Of a stretch of 64,000 nucleotides of DNA, positions 26,507 through 34,750 are shown one piece after another. The notes beneath the pieces were generated by a model. That model saw only the letters and a program-made list of their open reading frames with translations, had not been told where the DNA came from and made no database searches. The DNA is from Mucilaginibacter mallensis (GTDB lineage: Bacteria; Bacteroidota; Bacteroidia; Sphingobacteriales; Sphingobacteriaceae), in contig NZ_LT629740.1 in the NCBI RefSeq assembly GCF_900105165.1, positions 4,898,001-4,962,000 on the forward strand. Direction: 5' to 3'. How positions within the stretch are numbered: the first letter of the stretch is position 1; every line of letters begins with the position of its first letter. The translations under genes were made by a program, and so were the position numbers.

Positions 26507-28153
26507 ATGAAAAAGAACCTTGTTTTAAATATATTAGCGATATCACTGCTATTTACGTCCTGCAAAAAGGACTTTCTTGACAGGCAGCCACAGGATGCCT
26601 ATACCAATTCAAGTTTGTGGACCTCCGAAAGTGATGCCGCCGCAGCTTTAGCAGGCGTTTATAATGGTACATCTGTTACTTATGGTAATGGAAACGGTTG
26701 GGCCGATGGCCTTTGGATCGCTTATCTTGATTGCGTATCAGACAACGCTTATAGTCAATATCCCTGGGAAGGTTTCCAGGCGTATGGTAATGGCACTGTC
26801 AATCCATCAACCGGTGATGCATCAGCCTATATCTACACCGGTATAACCAGGTGTAACTTCTTTTTGGCCAACATTGATAAAACCCCTATGTCTGCAACAG
26901 ACAAAGCAAATATGATTGCACAGGTACGTTTTATACGTGCCTATCAATATTTCTTAATGAATCAGCTGTATGGTGATGTACCATTGGTAACAACTTTACT
27001 TACCCCAGAGCAATCACTTGTACTAACAAGAACGCCAAGTGCTGATGTAGTTAAATTTATATTAAGTGAACTTGCAGCAGCAGCTCCTGATCTTACGGCA
27101 GCCAATAATTCAGGCGATGGCCATATTACCAGGGGAGCAGCGCTTGCATTAAAGGCGAGAGTTGAGCTATATACTGCTGATTATAAAGATTGTATTACCG
27201 ACTGCCAGGCAGTAATGAAATTAGGTTATGCATTATATCCAAGCTACACCGATCTTTTCCGTATGGTAGCGCAGGCTAACAACACTGAAATAATTGCCTC
27301 GGTACAATATGTAGAAAACCCATCTGCTAACTCAAATGGTGTATTAGGCGTTATGCCATCAAACTCAATGGGCGGATGGTCATCAATTGATCCGGTGCAA
27401 TCACTTGTTGATTCTTATGAGATGGATAACGGCAAACCGATAACCGATCCGGCATCAGGCTATGACCCAACAAACCCATATGCAAACCGCGACCCGCGCC
27501 TTGCTGCTACCATTTTATACCCCGGTGCACCCTTTTACCAGGCAAGCGGCGTAGTTGGCCAATTAGCAAAAACTGTTTCTTATTTTGATCCGCTGGATGC
27601 TTCTTCGCCTGATTACTATGCGAGCGGTAACAACACATCGCCAAGTGGTTATATAGTTAAAAAGTTCACATCAAACTTAAGTGACTTTGATAACCTGTTT
27701 CAAAGCGGCCTGAATATGACCGTTATACGTTATGCAGAAGTATTGCTTACTGATGCTGAAGCTAAAATAGAATCGAACCAGATTGATGGAAGTGTTTATG
27801 CAGATATTAACCTTGTTCGTAACAGGGCCGGCATGCCATCGGTTAATCAAACTGTATATAATACCCAGGCATCGTTACGCACATTGGTACGCAACGAGCG
27901 CAGGGTTGAATTTGCTTTTGAAGGCTTACGCTGGTTTGATCTGCAACGCTGGCAAACAGCAAGCCAGGTGATGACCGGAATCGTTTATGGCGCCAAAACA
28001 GGTACCGTTGATGCCACAACAGGTAAGTACACCATAACTGGTGCCCCATTAAAGCTGGAAACCAGGACATTTGCTGCTAAAAATTACCTGTGGCCTATAC
28101 CACAATCAGAAATTGACCTCGACAAAAACATAAAACAAAACCCGGGCTATTAG
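26507..28153 (+). CDS. SusD/RagB-family glycan-binding lipoprotein
   Basis: A 548-residue surface lipoprotein that forms the lid of the SusC transporter and binds the glycan. The signal peptide ends at LLFTSC19, with KKDFLD following. The helical TPR-like scaffold is seen in RFIRAYQYFLMNQLYGDVPLVTT and near the C-terminus in LRTLVRNERRVEFAFEGLRWFDLQRW, both SusD signatures. It ends KNIKQNPGY, the common C-terminal motif of the family. It is co-transcribed with SusC and followed by a strong terminator. Confidence 0.97.
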   Translation: MKKNLVLNILAISLLFTSCKKDFLDRQPQDAYTNSSLWTSESDAAAALAGVYNGTSVTYGNGNGWADGLWIAYLDCVSDNAYSQYPWEGFQAYGNGTVNPSTGDASAYIYTGITRCNFFLANIDKTPMSATDKANMIAQVRFIRAYQYFLMNQLYGDVPLVTTLLTPEQSLVLTRTPSADVVKFILSELAAAAPDLTAANNSGDGHITRGAALALKARVELYTADYKDCITDCQAVMKLGYALYPSYTDLFRMVAQANNTEIIASVQYVENPSANSNGVLGVMPSNSMGGWSSIDPVQSLVDSYEMDNGKPITDPASGYDPTNPYANRDPRLAATILYPGAPFYQASGVVGQLAKTVSYFDPLDASSPDYYASGNNTSPSGYIVKKFTSNLSDFDNLFQSGLNMTVIRYAEVLLTDAEAKIESNQIDGSVYADINLVRNRAGMPSVNQTVYNTQASLRTLVRNERRVEFAFEGLRWFDLQRWQTASQVMTGIVYGAKTGTVDATTGKYTITGAPLKLETRTFAAKNYLWPIPQSEIDLDKNIKQNPGY

Positions 28154-28169
28154 TTCTGCCCATTAAATA

Positions 28170-28210
28170 AAAAAATGATTTTGGTGCCCCGTGCATCAAA
28201 ATCATTTTTT
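28170..28210 (+). terminator. Intrinsic terminator after SusD
   Basis: Arms at 28170-28183 and 28197-28210 pair over 14 bp around a 13-nt loop, and the downstream arm itself ends in a T run. It separates SusCD from the GH2 gene, so that gene may have its own promoter or rely on readthrough. Confidence 0.88.
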
Positions 28211-28271
28211 ATTATAGCCCCCTCCTATTTTACTATCCCAATTTATTTACTGCATAATTTAAAAGCACATT

Positions 28272-30800
28272 ATGAAAAGACTTTTTGTACTGATAATAAT
28301 ATATTTGGCCACTTTTCATTTAGCTAATGCACAAACTGCCCGGCAGACCATTAAATTCAATTTCGGCTGGGAAATGTACCGGATAGATTCGGCCCGCCAA
28401 TTGAAGAATGCCGTCAATATCAGGAACAGCACTTCCTTTAAATCCCAGTTTAACCAGGAAAATATTAAAAAAAGATCGTGGCCGGCAGATACTATCCGCA
28501 ACCGCGAAGTGCAGGAAGCGCTGAATGCATTCTCCATAGAATACCCTGCTATCCGATCATTAAAATGGGAAAGTATCTCTATACCCCATCCGGCCAGATA
28601 TGAAGAGGAACTCAACCCTAACGTAAATCAGTTTACCGGCATCTGCTATTACCGCAGACCATTCCAGGTTCCTGCCGATTATAAGGATAAACACCTCTAT
28701 ATCCGGTTTGAGGGCGCTATGCACACGGCCTCAGTTTGGATAAACGGCAAATTTATAACCCAGCACGCTGGTGGCTACCTGCCGTTTATTGTTCCGCTTG
28801 ATGGCAATATTAATGCCGGCAATAACGAGATCGTTGTAAGGCTGGATAATCGCGATAACATCAACCTGCCACCTGGCAAGCCACTGGCCCGCATGGGCTT
28901 TTTATATTGGAGCGGCATTTACCGTGAAGCATGGCTTATTATCACTCATAAATTATTTATAACCGACCCTACCGATGCAAATACCGTTGCAGGAGGGGGC
29001 GTTTTTGTGCGGCCTGAAAATATATCGGCCAGTAATGCCGATGTGCTTATTAAAACACAGATTAAGAATTCGGCCCCCGACTTATCACCGGTTACTGTAA
29101 AGCAAATTCTGGTAAACACCAAAACAAAGGCGCAGCTAAGCACCTCTACCCAAATTAGAATAGATGGCGGAGGCACAAACGACATTGACCAAACTATAAA
29201 GGTCCCCAACCCCGATCTTTGGTCGACTGATGAACCCAATCTTTACTCACTTACCACCCAGTTATGGAAAGATGGTAAATTGATGGATGATCTTACACAA
29301 AAAATAGGTATACGTAAATTAGCTTACACCCGTTCAGCAGGTTTTACATTGAATGACAAACCTTTAAAGATCGTTGGCACCAACCGTCACCAGGATTTCC
29401 CTTTTGTGGGTAATGCCATGTCTGATGCGATGCAATGCCGTGATATGAAACGGATAAAGGAAGCCGGTTTTAACTTCGTGCGCCTCTCCCATTACCCACA
29501 AGATCCTTCGGTTTATAAATACTGCGATTCCATTGGCCTGATGCTTGGTGACCCGATACCGGGTTGGCAATTTTTTAACAGCAATGAGATCTTTTCGCAA
29601 CGCGTTTTTTCAGATATAAGGCAAATGGTCCGCCGCGACAGGAACCATCCCTCGGTTGTTATGTGGGAGGTAAGTTTGAATGAAACCTATCCTACTGATA
29701 GCTTCAGGGTAAAATCCTCAAAAATAGCGCATGAGGAATATCCCGGTGATAATTTTTTCACCTCTGGCGATACCTATGCAGCCAAACATACAGAATGGGA
29801 TGTACCTTATAATAGCTGGGACGACCCCTTCGGCAGGCCCCAGGATGTACAGCCGGAACAACCCGGCTTTGTACGCGAATATGGCGATTATGAATTTGGC
29901 GGCGATAAATCAACCACCCGTGTAAACCGGGCCGATGGTGAAAAACCCCTACTGCAAAATGCCTGGAATTTTCAGTGGGAGCACAACCTATTAATGGGCC
30001 CTAAATATTACCCCTGGACAATAGGCGACGCTACATGGGCATTTTATGATGGCTTTGAGGCTACCAATAAAACCACATCAAACTGGGGATCGGTAGATAT
30101 ATTCAGGCTTCCAAAATTCAGCTATTACTTTTTCAGGAGCCAGCTTAGTGCCACCAAACCTGTTTTTGCTGCCGATAACAAGCCAATGGTTTACATTGCT
30201 AATTGGTGGACACCAACTGATAAACCGGAGAAAGTTATCGTGTATTCTAATTGTGACGAGGTGGCTTTATATATAAATGGCAAGTTCATCAAAAAACAGC
30301 ACCCTGATGCAGGCCCTGATACAGACTATGGCGACTACGACCACGGCGGCAACGCCTTTGATGGCGGCAACGGCAATAACCTTCTCCATCCACCTTATAC
30401 CTTTAATAACATCAACTGGCAGGCCGGTGAGTTAAAAGTGATCGGTTATATCAAAGGCAAAATAGCAACGCAGCAAACCATCAACTCACCGGGTGCCGCA
30501 ACCGGGCTTAAACTGGTAGAAGAAACTGAAGGCATACCGCTAAAAGCCGATGGCGCTGATGCCGTTTTTGTGCATGCACGTGTAACCGACAGCAAGGGCA
30601 CCATCAGCTGCCTTGATAATACAACCGTTGTTCATTTTACCATAACTGGCAATGGCAAGATCATCAGCCCGGCTACGGCAAAGGCAAGAGGTGGTATCGC
30701 TACTATTTTGGTGCGGTCGGGTAACAAAGCAGGCATACTGACCATCACCGCTACATCAAAAAACCTAAAAAGCGCAACGATGCAATTAGTACAACAATAA
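28272..30800 (+). CDS. GH2 family beta-glycosidase, secreted
   Basis: An 842-residue family 2 glycoside hydrolase, probably a beta-galactosidase. A signal peptide (1-21, ending LANAQ) precedes the sugar-binding sandwich (RFEGAMHTASVWINGKFITQHAGGYLPF), the immunoglobulin-like domain and the TIM barrel. The barrel has VGTNRHQDFPF, the acid/base glutamate in WEVSLNETYP (about residue 470) and the likely nucleophile in REYGDYEFGG (about 535). C-terminal sandwich domains follow. It completes the galactoside locus with GH35 and SusCD. Beta-galactosidase activity is the most likely reading, but GH2 also includes glucuronidases and mannosidases. Confidence 0.92.
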   Translation: MKRLFVLIIIYLATFHLANAQTARQTIKFNFGWEMYRIDSARQLKNAVNIRNSTSFKSQFNQENIKKRSWPADTIRNREVQEALNAFSIEYPAIRSLKWESISIPHPARYEEELNPNVNQFTGICYYRRPFQVPADYKDKHLYIRFEGAMHTASVWINGKFITQHAGGYLPFIVPLDGNINAGNNEIVVRLDNRDNINLPPGKPLARMGFLYWSGIYREAWLIITHKLFITDPTDANTVAGGGVFVRPENISASNADVLIKTQIKNSAPDLSPVTVKQILVNTKTKAQLSTSTQIRIDGGGTNDIDQTIKVPNPDLWSTDEPNLYSLTTQLWKDGKLMDDLTQKIGIRKLAYTRSAGFTLNDKPLKIVGTNRHQDFPFVGNAMSDAMQCRDMKRIKEAGFNFVRLSHYPQDPSVYKYCDSIGLMLGDPIPGWQFFNSNEIFSQRVFSDIRQMVRRDRNHPSVVMWEVSLNETYPTDSFRVKSSKIAHEEYPGDNFFTSGDTYAAKHTEWDVPYNSWDDPFGRPQDVQPEQPGFVREYGDYEFGGDKSTTRVNRADGEKPLLQNAWNFQWEHNLLMGPKYYPWTIGDATWAFYDGFEATNKTTSNWGSVDIFRLPKFSYYFFRSQLSATKPVFAADNKPMVYIANWWTPTDKPEKVIVYSNCDEVALYINGKFIKKQHPDAGPDTDYGDYDHGGNAFDGGNGNNLLHPPYTFNNINWQAGELKVIGYIKGKIATQQTINSPGAATGLKLVEETEGIPLKADGADAVFVHARVTDSKGTISCLDNTTVVHFTITGNGKIISPATAKARGGIATILVRSGNKAGILTITATSKNLKSATMQLVQQ

Positions 30801-30869
30801 ACAGGCATGAACGAGGTTGATTAAAAGAACAACATCTTGATTGTAAAAATCAAAAATATGCGCTATTAA

Positions 30870-30897
30870 CAAAGCCCCGCAGATCTGCGGGGCTTTG
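30870..30897. terminator. Perfect palindromic terminator
   Basis: A perfect 28-bp palindrome (30870-30883 with 30884-30897) is built on gccccgc/gcggggc and followed by T-rich sequence. It closes the galactoside locus. Confidence 0.85.
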
Positions 30898-31062
30898 CTT
30901 TTACAGGCCGGGCAGAATTTGGACCACATAATTAATCCACGAATACTCCTATAACTACCACCAATTGCACATTGCGGTTTAAAAGCTGAGTACGTTTCTT
31001 TGCATTGTGGTATTTATGAACTGTTCATGAGTACGTAACAGACATTTCTTTAGCACTTTAAC

Positions 31063-32049
31063 ATGCGAATAGTTACACTTGAAGAACACATTTCCTTTCC
31101 GGAAATGGCTGATAAAATACCCAAAGAGGCTTTGGGTGGCTTCGGTCAATCAGCAGCTATGCAGCGGATAGCTCCAAAACTGGCTGATATTACCGGGGAG
31201 CGTCTAAAATCAATGGATGAAAACGGCATTTCTATGCAGGTACTTTCTGTGGACAGTTCAGGCGCTAATTTGTTGAACCCAGAACAAGGCCCTGCTTTTG
31301 CTACGCAATATAATGATCTGATTGCCGAAAGAATTGCGGGTTTTGAGCATCGCTTTACGGCTTTTGCCCATCTACCCATGACAGCTCCCCTCGCCGCGGC
31401 CGATGAATTGGAACGGGCAGTAAAAGAATACCATTTTCGCGGAGCAATGATCCGGGGGCTGACACAGGATAAATTCTTAGATCAACCCGAATTTGCACCG
31501 ATATTTGAACGCGCTGAAAAACTTGACGTGCCCATTTATCTCCACCCAGGCCTGCCGCCAAAGGGAATAGCCGATATTTACTATAGCGGGCTACCAAATC
31601 ATTCGGGTATGGCAGAAGCTTTAGCTTGTTACGGCTGGGGATGGCACTCAGAAACCGCGCTGCATGTTTTACGCCTGCTTTTCTCAGGAATTTTCGATAA
31701 GTATCCCAAACTAAAACTAATTATTGGCCACATGGGCGAAATGTTGCCGATGATGATGGCAAGGTCAGAGAAAGCATTCAAACCCGGAAACGGGGGTGCC
31801 AATCAGCGTACCCTTACCGATACTTTTCATCAGCAGGTTCATATTACTACCAGCGGCTTTTTCACGCAGCCGCCGTTAAAAATTGCTTTGGATACCTTTG
31901 GCATTGATAATATTATGTTTTCTGTTGATTATCCGTTCAGTACAAACGAAATGGGTATTGAATTTTTAAATGCGATTGACCTTCCTAATGAGCAAGTAGC
32001 AAAAATTGCCCATGGCAATGCAGACAAACTACTGAATTTAAAGATATAA
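31063..32049 (+). CDS. Amidohydrolase-family decarboxylase-like enzyme
   Basis: A 328-residue cytoplasmic metal enzyme of the amidohydrolase-2 group. The N-terminus MRIVTLEEHISFPE matches the LEEH motif of gamma-resorcylate and related aromatic acid decarboxylases, where the glutamate binds the metal. Further likely ligands are the histidines in PIYLHPGLP (about residue 167) and LIIGHMGEM (about 225) and the aspartate in MFSVDYPFS (about 288). Decarboxylation of a hydroxybenzoate or hydrolysis of a related acid is the likely chemistry. The AraC regulator 17 bp downstream on the same strand is its probable controller. The substrate is unknown. Confidence 0.88.
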   Translation: MRIVTLEEHISFPEMADKIPKEALGGFGQSAAMQRIAPKLADITGERLKSMDENGISMQVLSVDSSGANLLNPEQGPAFATQYNDLIAERIAGFEHRFTAFAHLPMTAPLAAADELERAVKEYHFRGAMIRGLTQDKFLDQPEFAPIFERAEKLDVPIYLHPGLPPKGIADIYYSGLPNHSGMAEALACYGWGWHSETALHVLRLLFSGIFDKYPKLKLIIGHMGEMLPMMMARSEKAFKPGNGGANQRTLTDTFHQQVHITTSGFFTQPPLKIALDTFGIDNIMFSVDYPFSTNEMGIEFLNAIDLPNEQVAKIAHGNADKLLNLKI

Positions 32050-32065
32050 AGGTATTTTTGTATTG

Positions 32066-32920
32066 ATGAAAAGCATTCCGGTAGATCAGTTACGGGACAA
32101 GACAAGTGTTGGTCTACAGATCAAAGCTTTCCGGGCCAGCGATAATCAGCAAAATGAAACGAAAAGCGCTGCTGCTCACCGCGACGATCATTATATCTTC
32201 TTCCTGCTTACAAACGGTTCAGGAACTTTAAAGGTCGACTTGCAGGATGTCGTTCTTACCGCCGGTCAACTTTACTATATATTGCCATCACAAGTTCATT
32301 ACCGGATAAAAACAGACAGCGCTGCAGGGTGGTTTCTGGCAGTGGATACTTCATTAATTCCACCGGATTTCAGGGATATTTTTGAACACCGGCTAAATTC
32401 ACAGCTGCCGTGCAGGCTAACGGATTACGAATTAAAGCAGTATTCAAACCTGCTCATCCTTTTACATACTGAATTTATTGAACGGCAAGGTGATAAATAT
32501 TACTTACCTATCATCCATACCCTTGTCCAGTCATTTTTGTCGATGGCGGTCAGCACCTTTAGTTCTATAGAAACTACAGAAAATAAACATACCCGGTCAG
32601 CGGAACTTGCCCGTCAATTTAAAAGCTTGCTCACAACGTATAGCCATACCATCAAAAGCCCGTCAGCATATGCCTCAAAACTTAATGTTTCACCGGGTTA
32701 TTTAAATGAGGCTATAAAAAAAGTTACGGGCTCAACAGTAAGTTATTGGATTCAGCAGGAAATATTCAGTGAAGCTAAGCGCCTGCTATATCATAGCGAT
32801 GTTGATGTAAAACAAATTGCTCATGAATTGGGATATACTGACTACGCTTATTTTATTCGCTCTTTTCACAAAGCATCTGGCATGTCGCCTTTAAAATTTA
32901 GGATGCTTGGCCGTAAGTAA
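32066..32920 (+). CDS. AraC-family transcriptional regulator
   Basis: A 284-residue regulator with a cupin sensing domain (residues 30-110, including HRDDHYIFFLLTNGSGTLKVD and AGQLYYILPSQVHYRI) and a C-terminal AraC DNA-binding domain (about 185-284, with YASKLNVSPGYLNEAIKKVTG and IAHELGYTDYAYFIRSFHKASGMSPLKFR). The start is taken at the ATG at 32066; a TTG codon directly before it is also in frame. It follows the decarboxylase-like gene closely and probably regulates it. Confidence 0.92.
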   Translation: MKSIPVDQLRDKTSVGLQIKAFRASDNQQNETKSAAAHRDDHYIFFLLTNGSGTLKVDLQDVVLTAGQLYYILPSQVHYRIKTDSAAGWFLAVDTSLIPPDFRDIFEHRLNSQLPCRLTDYELKQYSNLLILLHTEFIERQGDKYYLPIIHTLVQSFLSMAVSTFSSIETTENKHTRSAELARQFKSLLTTYSHTIKSPSAYASKLNVSPGYLNEAIKKVTGSTVSYWIQQEIFSEAKRLLYHSDVDVKQIAHELGYTDYAYFIRSFHKASGMSPLKFRMLGRK

Positions 32921-33049
32921 TCTTCAAATATCTTGTCTTCATAACTGAAGAAAATAATTGTTTTTACTGTTATAAAAACCCACAGTTGTTACACAGGCAG
33001 CATAGCTCAGTACAGCTGCCTGTGTATATTTTATAATTTTACACATCCT

Positions 33050-34747
33050 ATGATTTCAAATAAAAATAACAAAAGCAAAATTTTGCGCATATGCCTTTCC
33101 AACAGCCTTATTTGCATTGGAGTATTGATTACCACCACAGCTTTCAGGAGCAAAGATCCGGGGACTAACTCAACGGCCGACAAACCCAAAATAGTCAACA
33201 TCGTAAATTTTATCCGCCTGCTCGAACCCCGGGATCCTAATATTACGGAAGACGTTTTATATCAAACAGTAGTAAAGCAGGTTGCTTTAATGAAGAAATA
33301 TCACCTGGGTGGCACATTTCTTTTACAATACGATGCACTCATGGATAAAAGGTACCAAACACTTTTGGCCGGCTTGCCCAAAGGCTCTTTCGAGATAGGG
33401 GCCTGGTGGGAAATACCCCAACCCCTAGTGGAAAATGCCGGACTAAAGTGGCGCGGAAGATATCCATGGGACTGGCGGGCTAACATCGGTTTTTCTACAG
33501 GTTATACGCAACAGGAGCGGATAAAACTGATAGATGTTTATATGAAGGATTTTAAAAAAATATTTGGCTATTATCCAAAATCCGTAGGGTCATGGTTTAT
33601 TGATGCATACAGTTTAAACTATATGTATCAGAAATATCATATCGTAGCATCCTGCAATTGCAAAGATCAATACGGTACAGATGGCTATACCCTATGGGGC
33701 GGCTACTGGAACCAGGCCTATTACCCGAGCAAGCTGAATTCATATATGCCTGCCCAAAATGCGGTTAACCAAATACCTGTACCCATTTTCAGGATGCTTG
33801 GCAGTGATCCGATTCGTCAATATGGCGATGCGCCAGGCAAACAAAGACAAGGCGTGATTACTTTAGAACCAGTTTATCCTCATGCAGGCGGCGACTCAAC
33901 ATGGGTTGCCTGGTTCTTTAATGAATTTGTAAATGGCGCATCAACCAACTTCGCCTATACGCAAGCCGGGCAGGAAAACTCTTTCACCTGGGATGCAATG
34001 GAAAAAGGATTAACCCTGCAATTTCCGCTGATTGAAAAATTGAGAGATGAAAAAAAGGTCAGGGTAGAAACACTGGAAGCATCCGGCAGGTGGTTCAAAG
34101 AACATTTTAAAGTTACCCCGCCAACTTCAGTTACTATTAATAACGACCTGCCAGGCAGTAATGACAAAACCGTTTGGTTTGATAGCCGCTATTACCGTGC
34201 TAACCTGTTATGGGAAAATGAAAATTTACGGTTCCGGGATATTCACCTGTTTAATGAAAAATTCCGTTCAAAGTATGAAACCCAGGTAGCTACATCTAAT
34301 GAATGTTCATTTTTTACACTGCCCGTTGTTGATGGCTATTTATGGAGCACACCAGATGAGCCGGCTGGCCTTAAATTCAAGGCTATTGTTAACGGACAGG
34401 AGACACTATTAGAAGGAGGCATCCCGGTAATAACCGATGGCACAGCAGGAAAACTATTGGTAAGCTGGCCATTAAAGGGTGATAACGGCACATTGAAAAT
34501 TGAATTTACGGAAAAACAAATCCAAATATCAGTAGCAGGCAATAAACATCTCGATTGGTTTTTAGACCTGACCAGTAATGCTCAAATTACATTGCCATTT
34601 ACTACTGTCACCGGAAACCACCTGAACGCCCGGTTTGAAGGTATGGCTTATTCCGTTAATGCCACCAAGGGCACATTCTCCACACCTGGTAACAATGTTC
34701 AATTCAGGCTTAAGCCAACTCAAAATCAGATCGTACTAAATTTATAA
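33050..34747 (+). CDS. Unknown secreted protein paired with a rhamnosidase
   Basis: A 565-residue exported protein. A hydrophobic segment at residues 17-35 acts as signal peptide or anchor. The next 270 residues have barrel-like features (FIRLLEPRDPNITEDVLYQTVVKQ, GTFLLQYDALMDKRYQTLL, GYYPKSVGSWFIDAYSLNYM) that recall polysaccharide-deacetylase or GH57-like catalytic folds. The C-terminal 200 residues look like beta-sandwich. I cannot assign a family with confidence. It ends 3 bp before the GH78 gene, so the two are co-transcribed and probably act on the same rhamnose-containing glycan. Confidence 0.75.
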   Translation: MISNKNNKSKILRICLSNSLICIGVLITTTAFRSKDPGTNSTADKPKIVNIVNFIRLLEPRDPNITEDVLYQTVVKQVALMKKYHLGGTFLLQYDALMDKRYQTLLAGLPKGSFEIGAWWEIPQPLVENAGLKWRGRYPWDWRANIGFSTGYTQQERIKLIDVYMKDFKKIFGYYPKSVGSWFIDAYSLNYMYQKYHIVASCNCKDQYGTDGYTLWGGYWNQAYYPSKLNSYMPAQNAVNQIPVPIFRMLGSDPIRQYGDAPGKQRQGVITLEPVYPHAGGDSTWVAWFFNEFVNGASTNFAYTQAGQENSFTWDAMEKGLTLQFPLIEKLRDEKKVRVETLEASGRWFKEHFKVTPPTSVTINNDLPGSNDKTVWFDSRYYRANLLWENENLRFRDIHLFNEKFRSKYETQVATSNECSFFTLPVVDGYLWSTPDEPAGLKFKAIVNGQETLLEGGIPVITDGTAGKLLVSWPLKGDNGTLKIEFTEKQIQISVAGNKHLDWFLDLTSNAQITLPFTTVTGNHLNARFEGMAYSVNATKGTFSTPGNNVQFRLKPTQNQIVLNL

Positions 34748-34750
34748 CTT